This document shows, piece by piece, positions 5,756-11,611 of a stretch of 32,668 nt of DNA (position 1 is the stretch's first letter; each line of letters begins with the position of its first letter). The notes under the pieces are model-generated. The model worked only from the letters and a program-made list of their open reading frames with translations. It did not search any database and was not told the DNA's origin. The position numbers and the translations under genes are program-made. This DNA is from a virus: IMG/VR virus record IMGVR_UViG_3300003323_000166, positions 1 through 32,668 of that record; one strand, 5' to 3'.

Positions 5756-5962
5756 ATGCGAGCGTTTGCACAACATCTAACGCAAGCCCGAGAAGAGCGC
5801 GGGATGAGCCAACGAGAGCTGGCGAGGCGTGTCGGCGTGAATTCGGAAACCATCTCGCGGTACGAGCGCGGCCTCAAGGAGCCGATGCTGAAAAGCCTAG
5901 TCGCGCTGGCTCAGGAGTTGGATTGCTCGATTGATTTCTTGGTGGGGCTGGAGGAGGCATGA
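5756..5962 (+). CDS. XRE-family HTH regulator
   Basis: A 68-residue protein that is nearly all helix-turn-helix: LTQAREERGMSQRELARRVG, VNSETISRYERGLKEP and LVALAQELDCSIDFLVG. It matches the XRE/Cro-C1 family closely. GGGAGG lies just before the ATG at 5756. It is the second Cro-type regulator in the early operon and may tune early or late expression; the target is unknown. Confidence 0.9.
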   Translation: MRAFAQHLTQAREERGMSQRELARRVGVNSETISRYERGLKEPMLKSLVALAQELDCSIDFLVGLEEA

Positions 5963-6222
5963 ACTTGCGTCATTGGATCAATCGTTTTTCGTGGCTCAAG
6001 TTGTTGTACAGCGATATGGCTATCACGCATACACCGCCGCCCGAACCGCCCGAGGCCGGAAAGAAGCGTCGGCATGGGTGGGTGAGCATCTGGAAGGCGC
6101 ACCCAACTACGCCGCCACGCGTGAATGGCTTTGTTCATAAATCCGAATGGGAGGCCAAAGAGGTCGCTCGGCTACATGGGCAAGACCTGTTGGCTACGGT
6201 CAAGGTGGAGTGGGAGGAGTGA
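5959..6222 (+). CDS. Small early protein of unknown function
   Basis: An 87-residue protein in ATGA overlap with the XRE regulator. After an aromatic N-terminus (NLRHWINRFSWLKLLYSDMA) comes a Pro-rich turn (THTPPPEPPEAG), then RRHGWVSIWKAHP and a helix. Single Trp-rich start could associate with a membrane but lacks a clear transmembrane segment. No family is recognised. Confidence 0.65.
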   Translation: MNLRHWINRFSWLKLLYSDMAITHTPPPEPPEAGKKRRHGWVSIWKAHPTTPPRVNGFVHKSEWEAKEVARLHGQDLLATVKVEWEE

Positions 6223-6386
6223 TGGCTACCTACGAGCAAGCCCCAATCACGGATGCGAAAAAGCATGCCGCCCAGCAAGCGGTGGATATGCACGCAGGCA
6301 ATGAGCAGCAGCCGGTGCCAGTCGAGCAACCTACCGAGCAGATCGACTGGGAAAAGCATCGCCAATTCATGCGGGGGCTGGGGTGA
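6222..6386 (+). CDS. 54-residue early protein of unknown function
   Basis: The ATG at 6222 shares one base with the stop of the gene before and has GGAGGAGT just upstream. The protein is acidic and Gln/Glu-rich and ends IDWEKHRQFMRGLG. The frame is open further upstream to 6147, but the 6222 start has the better ribosome site. It overlaps the YbcO-like gene by 4 bases. Confidence 0.6.
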   Translation: MATYEQAPITDAKKHAAQQAVDMHAGNEQQPVPVEQPTEQIDWEKHRQFMRGLG

Positions 6387-6685
6387 GCAAGATCCGCAAG
6401 TCGGCCAGAAACGAGGACTGCCAAGTACGCATTCCTGGCATCTGCACGTTCGATAGCACAACGACGATCTGGTCCCACTATCGCGGGGAAGCCGGTGGCA
6501 AAGGCATGAGTCTCAAGTCGGATGACTTGTGCGGCGCCTACGCATGCACCGCTTGTGATGCCGTGTATGACGGCCAGCTTAAGGCGCCTCCCGGCATGAC
6601 TCGCGAGCAGATCGAAAACGACTGGCTTACCGGCCATATCCGCTCGATGCGCATCCTGTTGCGCAAGGGCTTGATCAAGGCATAG
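6383..6685 (+). CDS. YbcO-like putative nuclease (DUF1364)
   Basis: A 100-residue protein starting at GTG, overlapping the previous stop. The segments IRKSARNEDCQVRIPGICTF, TIWSHYRGEAGGKGMSLKSD and CGAYACTACDAVYDG match the DUF1364 family, whose member YbcO of the DLP12 prophage has an HNH-like zinc-bound nuclease fold. Cys14 and Cys21, His32, and the CxxC pair at 54-57 fit the expected metal and active-site set. In lambdoid phages this gene sits among the nin-region genes before Q, as here. The substrate is unknown. Confidence 0.8.
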   Translation: MSKIRKSARNEDCQVRIPGICTFDSTTTIWSHYRGEAGGKGMSLKSDDLCGAYACTACDAVYDGQLKAPPGMTREQIENDWLTGHIRSMRILLRKGLIKA

Positions 6686-6693
6686 GTGGAGAA

Positions 6694-7074
6694 ATGGCAA
6701 TTTCTGAATCGACTATCCGCGACATTTGTGACTTCATGCGGCCGGGCTCACAGGCGATGTGCGATGAGGTGGCAAGCGCTATTGGTAAGGCCCGCGTTAC
6801 CACTCGGGAAGCACTGGGGATCATGGTCAAGCGCGGCTTGGTCACCAAAAAGAAAAGCAAGTGCAAGAAGTTTGGCGGCATCTCTGTTACTTACACGCGC
6901 ACTGATGAGCGTTACTACGCGCCGGAAAGTAAAACAGCTTCATACGATTTCACAGAGCTACTGAACGCTTGGAAGGTGCGCGCAGCCACGACATGGCACG
7001 GCATCTCGCATATGCACGAATGCTCAGATGAGCCTTTGGGCTTCGGGGAATTCGCTGACGGTACGTGTCTATAA
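6694..7074 (+). CDS. Winged-helix-like phage protein of unknown function
   Basis: A 126-residue protein. Its first 75 residues (ISESTIRDICDFMRPGSQAM, IGKARVTTREALGIMVKRGL, then KKKSKCKKFGGISVTYTRT) look like a winged helix with a basic wing, suggesting DNA binding. The rest is less ordered, ends GTCL and has several Cys and His residues. It lies between the YbcO-like nuclease and the Q-like gene. No named family is recognised. Confidence 0.65.
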   Translation: MAISESTIRDICDFMRPGSQAMCDEVASAIGKARVTTREALGIMVKRGLVTKKKSKCKKFGGISVTYTRTDERYYAPESKTASYDFTELLNAWKVRAATTWHGISHMHECSDEPLGFGEFADGTCL

Positions 7075-7084
7075 GGGAGGGTAG

Positions 7085-7492
7085 ATGACAGATCAGGAAC
7101 TTCGGGCATTCTGCGGAGACTGGGCGTACTGGTGCTATTCCAAGCGATATTTCGCCCCGCCCGTGCCCCCTAACATCTTGGCGCGCTTCCAGAAAAGCCG
7201 ATCAGTGCCACGAGAGCCTGATGGACCCCTGAGCGCAGACATGGCTTACTTCAACATGGCTATTCACGGACTGGCCGAGCAGGAACCAGACGACGCCATT
7301 TGCTTCACCCTCTTCTACTTCTACCGCTTTCGCCCAATTAAGGTGCTGGCGGCGGAATTGAAGATCGGACATCGCACCTTCTATGACAGGATGGACAGGT
7401 TTGCTCGCCGCGCCCAAAAGCTGGCTGCTACGATCAAGCGTGTTCACCTTGCCAACGCGGAAGAGATGCGGGAATTGGTTGACACGGATTAA
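7085..7492 (+). CDS. Late gene activator, Q-like antiterminator
   Basis: A 135-residue protein. The N-terminal half carries aromatic residues (WAYWCYSKRYFAPPVPPNIL). The second half (CFTLFYFYRFRPIKVLAAEL, KIGHRTFYDRMDRFARRAQK) has a sigma-region-4-like HTH, typical of phage Q-type antiterminators. It is the last early gene and directly precedes a promoter, a repeat set and a terminator. That is the arrangement in which Q acts. It would modify RNA polymerase so that it reads through late terminators. The family assignment is by pattern and position. Confidence 0.65.
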   Translation: MTDQELRAFCGDWAYWCYSKRYFAPPVPPNILARFQKSRSVPREPDGPLSADMAYFNMAIHGLAEQEPDDAICFTLFYFYRFRPIKVLAAELKIGHRTFYDRMDRFARRAQKLAATIKRVHLANAEEMRELVDTD

Positions 7493-7526
7493 TGCGGAAA
7501 AATCCGCACAATTTAGGTCCGCACAA
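7493..7526. repeat. Repeated TCCGCA elements, candidate Q-binding site
   Basis: TGCGGA (7493-7498) is inverted with respect to TCCGCACAA at 7503-7511, and the same 9-mer recurs at 7518-7526. The last copy falls between where the -35 and -10 of the late promoter would be, the place where lambda Q binds. Binding by the protein encoded just upstream is inferred. Confidence 0.45.
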
Positions 7527-7542
7527 AACAGGGCTTTATACT
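7513..7542 (+). promoter_or_regulatory. Candidate late promoter (pR'-like)
   Basis: TATACT at 7537-7542 is a good -10 element. The best -35 at 18 bp spacing is TTAGGT (7513-7518), a weak match, as is usual for an activated promoter. The start would be near 7549, about 20 bases before the terminator stem. Confidence 0.5.
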
Positions 7543-7570
7543 AGACTTTCTGCAATGCTGTAATTCGTGT

Positions 7571-7596
7571 GCCCGCCTTGAGCGGGCTTTTTCTTT
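7571..7596 (+). terminator. Leader terminator (tR'-like)
   Basis: GCCCGC (7571-7576), loop CTTGA, GCGGGC (7582-7587), then TTTTTCTTT. It lies just after the late promoter and before the first late gene, so unmodified transcription would stop there. Confidence 0.85.
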
Positions 7597-7606
7597 GGGG
7601 TTTCGG

Positions 7607-7813
7607 ATGGCGACACGGAAGCAAAAAGAGGCTGATACCGTGGCCCATTGCGGCAATTGCCGTTACTTCAAAGAAGAAAAAGAAGGTTACGAGACATGCC
7701 GACGCAATCCGCCCCAAGTCATGATTGACGAAGAAGGCAATACGTCGAGCGTGTTCCCGCCCATCATTGCGGCTGAGTGGTGCGGCTGCTGGGCTCCCAA
7801 GCTGAACGCCTGA
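7607..7813 (+). CDS. Small Cys-rich zinc-ribbon-like protein
   Basis: A 68-residue protein with CGNCRYF near the start, a single Cys at ETCRRNPP, and CGCWAPK at the C-terminus. This Cys pattern suggests a bound zinc or an iron-sulphur-free rubredoxin-like fold. I chose the ATG at 7607 (GGGG six bases upstream); the frame opens at 7595. It is the first gene past the leader terminator and overlaps the phosphoesterase gene by one base. Confidence 0.7.
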   Translation: MATRKQKEADTVAHCGNCRYFKEEKEGYETCRRNPPQVMIDEEGNTSSVFPPIIAAEWCGCWAPKLNA

Positions 7814-8973
7814 TGGCCTCGTTACGCGACTTTGCGACGCCCAGAGAGCTTGAATATCTGGATGCCGTTGAGAAGCACGGCAGCGAGCGCAAGGCAGCCG
7901 AAGCGCTGGGCCTGTCGCGCGGCACGATCAGCACAGCGGTAAAGCGGATCAAGGAAAAGGCGGCGCGGCGCGGGTACAGCCCGGAGCATAGTTGGACGCG
8001 GCCAGTGCCTGAAGGCCACCGGGCGCGTGGTGTTTCGACGCTGTTTGACCTGGATGGCAACCCCATCATGCAGTGGGTCAAGAGCGAGATAGACCATAAG
8101 CGCCAGGCCGAGATGATGCGGGCGGCCGCTGATGCGATGGCAGAAGAACTGCCTCGCGTTAAGCCGGTAGCTTTCTCTGGCAAAACGGATGCTTCGCTCT
8201 GCAACCTGATTGTTTTTACCGACTACCACCTCGGCATGCTGGCTTGGCACAAGGAGGGTGGCGCGGACTGGGATCTCAAGATCGCCGAACAGATGTTGTT
8301 GGCGGCGTTCCTGCATTTGGTAGAGGCATCGCCCAAGGCCGGGAAATGCGTGTTAGCTCTGCAGGGTGATTTTCTGCATACGGATGGGCTAAAGCCACTG
8401 ACGCCAGAGCACCATCACGTACTTGACGCTGATGGGCGGTTCTCCAAGATCATTGAGGCCGCTATCCGCGTTGTGCGCCAGCTGATTGGGTATGCGCTTG
8501 AGAAACATCGGGAAGTGCATCTTTTGATCTGCGAGGGGAACCACGATGAAACGGGCTCCCTGTGGATGCGGAAGATGTTTGCCGCTCTGTACGAAAAAGA
8601 GCCGCGCCTGACGGTCAACGCATCTGAACTGCCGTACTACGTGGTTCAGCACGGTGAGGTGATGCTGGCCTTCCACCACGGCCACAAGGTCAAGAACGAG
8701 CAGCTTCCTGGCTTGTTCGCGGCGCAGTTTGCCTGGATGTGGGGCCAGACGACGAAACGCTATTGCCACACTGGGCACCGGCACCACGTGGATGAAAAGG
8801 AATATGCCGGGATGACGGTGACGCAGCATCCGACACTGGCCGCACGAGACGCATACGCAGCTCGCGGCGGCTGGATTTCGGAGCGCGCAGCACAGTCAAT
8901 CACGTATCACGAGAAATACGGGCAAGTCGCAAGAAACATCGTGACGCCCGAGATGTTGAGCCCAATCCGGTAG
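7813..8973 (+). CDS. HTH-metallophosphoesterase fusion protein
   Basis: A 386-residue protein. Residues about 8-50 form a helix-turn-helix (YLDAVEKHGSERKAAEALGL, SRGTISTAVKRIKEKA). Residues about 128-330 carry the complete calcineurin-like phosphoesterase signature: D137-x-H139, G185-D186 with H189, G242-N-H-D245, H289-G-H291 and G321-H-x-H324. The metal-binding set is intact, so a phosphodiesterase or nuclease activity (SbcD/Mre11-like) is likely. The ATG at 7813 overlaps the previous stop in TGATG; the frame opens earlier at 7777. The position before terminase suggests a role in DNA processing for packaging, but that is inference. Confidence 0.85.
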   Translation: MASLRDFATPRELEYLDAVEKHGSERKAAEALGLSRGTISTAVKRIKEKAARRGYSPEHSWTRPVPEGHRARGVSTLFDLDGNPIMQWVKSEIDHKRQAEMMRAAADAMAEELPRVKPVAFSGKTDASLCNLIVFTDYHLGMLAWHKEGGADWDLKIAEQMLLAAFLHLVEASPKAGKCVLALQGDFLHTDGLKPLTPEHHHVLDADGRFSKIIEAAIRVVRQLIGYALEKHREVHLLICEGNHDETGSLWMRKMFAALYEKEPRLTVNASELPYYVVQHGEVMLAFHHGHKVKNEQLPGLFAAQFAWMWGQTTKRYCHTGHRHHVDEKEYAGMTVTQHPTLAARDAYAARGGWISERAAQSITYHEKYGQVARNIVTPEMLSPIR

Positions 8974-8999
8974 CCAGATCCGCCAGCATTGCCTTTACG

Positions 9000-9312
9000 G
9001 CGCATACAACGCGCTGGGCCTGGGTCTGGCTCCCAGATTGGGACCTTCACACATGCGTCATGGGCTTCCTCCCGTCTACAGCAACAGCCGGGAACTGGGG
9101 CTTGGTCTTGTTGCTGGGGCCACCGCACTATGCGCGGGGCATGACGCAGTTGTGAGGGCCGTCCATTGCCGTATCGGCAGGTGGTAAAAAGACTCGGCCG
9201 AGTATGGCCCTCAACCATTAAGCATCACTTAAAAGTTCCAAGCGTCTCCTCCAAGGTTGGCTATCCAACCACTCGCGCCCCACTGGCATGTGTCAGTGGG
9301 GCGCTTCTTTTT
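9000..9312 (+). ncRNA. Structured non-coding segment, candidate phage RNA ending at a terminator
   Basis: The 349 bases between the phosphoesterase stop (8973) and the next ATG (9323) hold no convincing gene. They have strong fold potential. A 9-bp stem TGCGTCATG (9054-9062) / CATGACGCA (9140-9148) encloses an 8-bp stem CAGCAACA (9079-9086) / TGTTGCTG (9109-9116). Next comes a compact three-way junction. Its outer stem is TGAGGGCCGT (9153-9162) / ATGGCCCTCA (9204-9213), with one G-U pair. Inside are a hairpin at 9163-9184 (core TGCCG-TAT-CGGCA) and a hairpin at 9192-9203. ACCA follows the outer stem directly. A further hairpin GGTTGG-CTAT-CCAACC (9255-9270) and a strong terminator complete the unit. 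It is not a tRNA. An alternative is a DNA-level signal for packaging. Confidence 0.5.
9275..9312 (+). terminator. Strong intrinsic terminator before the terminase region
   Basis: GCGCCCCACTG (9275-9285), loop GCATGTGT, CAGTGGGGCGC (9294-9304), then TTCTTTTT. An 11-bp perfect stem makes it the strongest terminator in the window. It either ends a small RNA or tests late antitermination. Confidence 0.9.
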
Positions 9313-9322
9313 GGGGCTAACC

Positions 9323-9592
9323 ATGAAGTTGACCACTAAGGCGCGCAAGGCGCTGCCGAAGACTGAATTTGCTGGCCCGGGCCGTTCTTACCCGGTTCCC
9401 GATGCAAGCCATGCTGCCAACGCGAAAGCTCGAGCAAGTCAGGCCGTGAACGAAGGCCGCATGTCGAAAGGCCAGGAGGCAAAGATCGACGCCAAGGCCA
9501 ACAAGGTACTGAACCGCGAGCACGGCAAAGCTGGCCCGCGTGAGGTGCAACACCCGCAATCGCACGCTGAGTTTGAAAAGCTCGGCAAGTAA
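9323..9592 (+). CDS. Small basic conserved phage protein
   Basis: An 89-residue Lys/Ala-rich protein. The segment LPKTEFAGPGRSYPVPDASH followed by ANAKARASQAVNEGRMSKGQ is a pattern seen in many phage proteins near the packaging genes, without known function. The ATG at 9323 has GGGG six bases upstream, just past the terminator. The same frame is open to 9257 but that part would lie inside the terminator stem. Confidence 0.7.
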   Translation: MKLTTKARKALPKTEFAGPGRSYPVPDASHAANAKARASQAVNEGRMSKGQEAKIDAKANKVLNREHGKAGPREVQHPQSHAEFEKLGK

Positions 9593-9639
9593 TCAACGCT
9601 TAACTTGGAGCGCTACCCGTAAGGGCGCGGCTGAGAGTT

Positions 9640-9831
9640 ATGAAACTGTATTTCGTACCCAAAGAACACGAAGAAGTAATGCGGGATCTGATAGTCCGCA
9701 TGCATCAAGGCGGTAGCCCCAAGCCTGGGCAAATGATCTTGGTAGAGCCGCATGAGATGAAAGCCCTGTTGGCATCTCACATGATCGAGACGCCAGATCA
9801 GGCCGATATTCCTGAAAGCCATCTGAACTAG
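9640..9831 (+). CDS. Small protein of unknown function
   Basis: A 63-residue protein (MKLYFVPKEHEEVMRDLIVR at the start, ending DIPESHLN) with GAGAG upstream of the ATG. It is predicted soluble, with one helix and a short strand. It lies between the basic protein and terminase small subunit. No family is recognised. Confidence 0.6.
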   Translation: MKLYFVPKEHEEVMRDLIVRMHQGGSPKPGQMILVEPHEMKALLASHMIETPDQADIPESHLN

Positions 9832-9841
9832 AGGTCTATAG

Positions 9842-10162
9842 ATGGCAAAAGGAATAAAGACGGGCGGTCGCCAAGCGGGGACGCCGAACAAGGTAACGCG
9901 CGAGTTTCGGGAGACGGTGCGCAACCTGCTCGAACTGAACGCGGACAACATGACCTTGTGGCTTCAGCAAGTGGCTGAGGGACACAACGATGTCCGCCCA
10001 GCTCCGGATAAGGCGCTTGACCTGTTAGCAAAGCTAGCCGAGTTTGCGGCGCCCAAGCTGTCTCGCACTGAGTTGACTGGCGAGGACGGCGGCCCGGTCA
10101 AGACCGTCACTGAATTCGTTTTGGCTCCGTTCGTAGCCGAGGATGACCAAGCTACGAATTGA
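9842..10162 (+). CDS. Terminase small subunit-like protein
   Basis: A 106-residue protein starting MAKGIKTGGRQAGTPNKVTR. The GGRxxGTPNK-type start followed by a helix (EFRETVRNLLELNADNM) and by PDKALDLLAKLAEFAAPKLS is typical of short terminase small subunits and their relatives in betaproteobacterial phages. Its job would be to recognise the packaging site and load the large subunit. It overlaps the large subunit gene by 20 bases, which supports the call. Confidence 0.7.
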   Translation: MAKGIKTGGRQAGTPNKVTREFRETVRNLLELNADNMTLWLQQVAEGHNDVRPAPDKALDLLAKLAEFAAPKLSRTELTGEDGGPVKTVTEFVLAPFVAEDDQATN

Positions 10163-11459
10163 GATGCCCGCAAAGCTGATCCCTGTATTTCAGGGGCCAG
10201 CAGACGTTAGGGGGGCATACGGCGGACGGGGAAGTGCTAAGACGCGCTCATTCGCCACGATGCTTGCGGTTGTGGGCATGCGGTACGGTCAGGCTGGCGT
10301 GTCTGGCCTGTTGGTCTGCGGTCGGCAGTACATGAATTCGCTGGCTGATTCATCGCTGGATGAGTGCAAGCGGGCCATTGAGAGTGAGCCTGTTCTAGCC
10401 AAGTACTACGAGGTCGGAGAAACCTACATCCGGTCGCGCGATGGGCGCATTGCATTTGCGTTCGTCGGGCTAGATAAGTCGGTTCAATCCATCAAGTCCA
10501 AGGCGCGCATTCTTGTGTTGTGGGTGGATGAAGCGGAACCGGTAACGGATGAGGCTTGGAAGATCGTCATCCCGACCCTTCGAGAAGAAGGCGGCGACGG
10601 CAAAGACGCCTGGAACGCAGAACTGTGGGTGACGTGGAACCCGGCGCGCAAGACGGCTCCGGTTGAGCGCTTCCGCAGCAGGAACGATCCGCTCATCAAG
10701 GTTGTTCAACTGAACTGGCGCGACAACCTGCGCTTTCCGGCCAAGCTAGAGCGTGAGCGCCAACGGGATCTGAAAGAGCGTCCCGAGCAGTACAACCACA
10801 TTTGGGAAGGCGATTACGTCACGGCGCTGGCTGGTGCGTACTACGCCAAGCATCTGCAGGAAGCGAAGGAACAAGGCCGCATCGGCTTCTTCCCTGCTGA
10901 CCCGATGATGACTATCCGCTTGATGTGCGACATCGGCGGGACGGGCGCAAAGGCGGATGCATTCGCCATCTGGGCCATGCAATTCATCGGTCGCGAGATC
11001 CGCGTAGTGAACTACTACGAGGCTGTTGGGCAGCCGCTAGACGCGCACTTGGCGTGGTGTAGGTCGCAAGGCTACGAGCCCAGCAAGGCGCAATTCTGGC
11101 TGCCTCACGACGGCTCTACGCAGGACAAAGTATTCGACGTTTCGTATGAATCAGCACTCAAGAAAGCGGACTATTCAGTCACGGTCGTCCCAAATCAAGG
11201 GCGAGGCGCGGCAATGGCTCGAGTCGAGCGTGCGCGTGTTCTGTTTCCTCAGGTCCGTTTCCATGAGCAAACAACTGAAGCTGGCCGTGCTGCACTGGGG
11301 TGGTATCACGAGAAGCGCGATCAAGAGCGTGGCATCGGCCTTGGTCCTGAACACGATTGGTCAAGCCACGGCGCGGATGCGTTCGGCCTGGGCTGCGTTG
11401 TGTGGCAAGAGCCGCAGGAAATGAAACCGCTGGTTTATCCAAAGATTGGGATTGTCTGA
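10143..11459 (+). CDS. terL: Terminase large subunit (PBSX/terminase_3 type)
   Basis: A 438-residue packaging motor. The ATPase has Walker A GGRGSAKT (27-34), Walker B LVLWVDEA (Asp129, Glu130) and the coupling motif VTWNP (163-167). The nuclease half has the expected acidic residues: Asp263 in CDIGGTGAKADAF with Asp272, Asp323 in PHDG, and Asp412 in HGADAFG. It cuts the concatemer and pumps DNA through the portal into the procapsid. The length and motif order match the family. The next gene starts on its stop codon. Confidence 0.95.
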   Translation: MTKLRIEMPAKLIPVFQGPADVRGAYGGRGSAKTRSFATMLAVVGMRYGQAGVSGLLVCGRQYMNSLADSSLDECKRAIESEPVLAKYYEVGETYIRSRDGRIAFAFVGLDKSVQSIKSKARILVLWVDEAEPVTDEAWKIVIPTLREEGGDGKDAWNAELWVTWNPARKTAPVERFRSRNDPLIKVVQLNWRDNLRFPAKLERERQRDLKERPEQYNHIWEGDYVTALAGAYYAKHLQEAKEQGRIGFFPADPMMTIRLMCDIGGTGAKADAFAIWAMQFIGREIRVVNYYEAVGQPLDAHLAWCRSQGYEPSKAQFWLPHDGSTQDKVFDVSYESALKKADYSVTVVPNQGRGAAMARVERARVLFPQVRFHEQTTEAGRAALGWYHEKRDQERGIGLGPEHDWSSHGADAFGLGCVVWQEPQEMKPLVYPKIGIV

Positions 11460-11611
11460 TGAGCATTGCACTTGCAGTTGTCGTGGAGGCGCTAGAAAAG
11501 CGCGTCAGCGATCTAGAGCGGGCGCTCGAGCAAGAAAAGGCAGCACGCATTGCGCTCGAGCAATCTGCTGCTCGCAAGCCCGGCCCGAAGCCGAAGGAAA
11601 GCAATGGCTGA
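11459..11611 (+). CDS. 50-residue coiled-coil protein
   Basis: The ATG at 11459 overlaps the terminase stop by one base. The protein is almost all helix: ALAVVVEALEKRVSDLERAL then EQEKAARIALEQSAARK and a basic tail KPGPKPKESNG. Heptad spacing of hydrophobic residues suggests a coiled coil. It overlaps the portal gene by 8 bases. The role is unknown; a small packaging or portal-assembly accessory is possible. Confidence 0.6.
   Translation: MSIALAVVVEALEKRVSDLERALEQEKAARIALEQSAARKPGPKPKESNG

Noticed and set aside
9053-9187. 44-codon plus-strand ORF (MRHGLPP...) in the non-coding segment
   Set aside because: No ribosome site, and its bases form the long stems described there; the other frames in this stretch look no better, so none reads as a natural protein.
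9153-9217. tRNA gene call at the ACCA-ended stem
   Set aside because: Too short, with no D arm, anticodon arm or TTC-type T loop; only the acceptor-like stem and ACCA are present.
8907-9218. 103-residue minus-strand ORF across the end of the phosphoesterase gene
   Set aside because: Its composition is that of a shadow frame (Arg/Pro/Cys-rich), it overlaps a clear gene and lacks a ribosome site.
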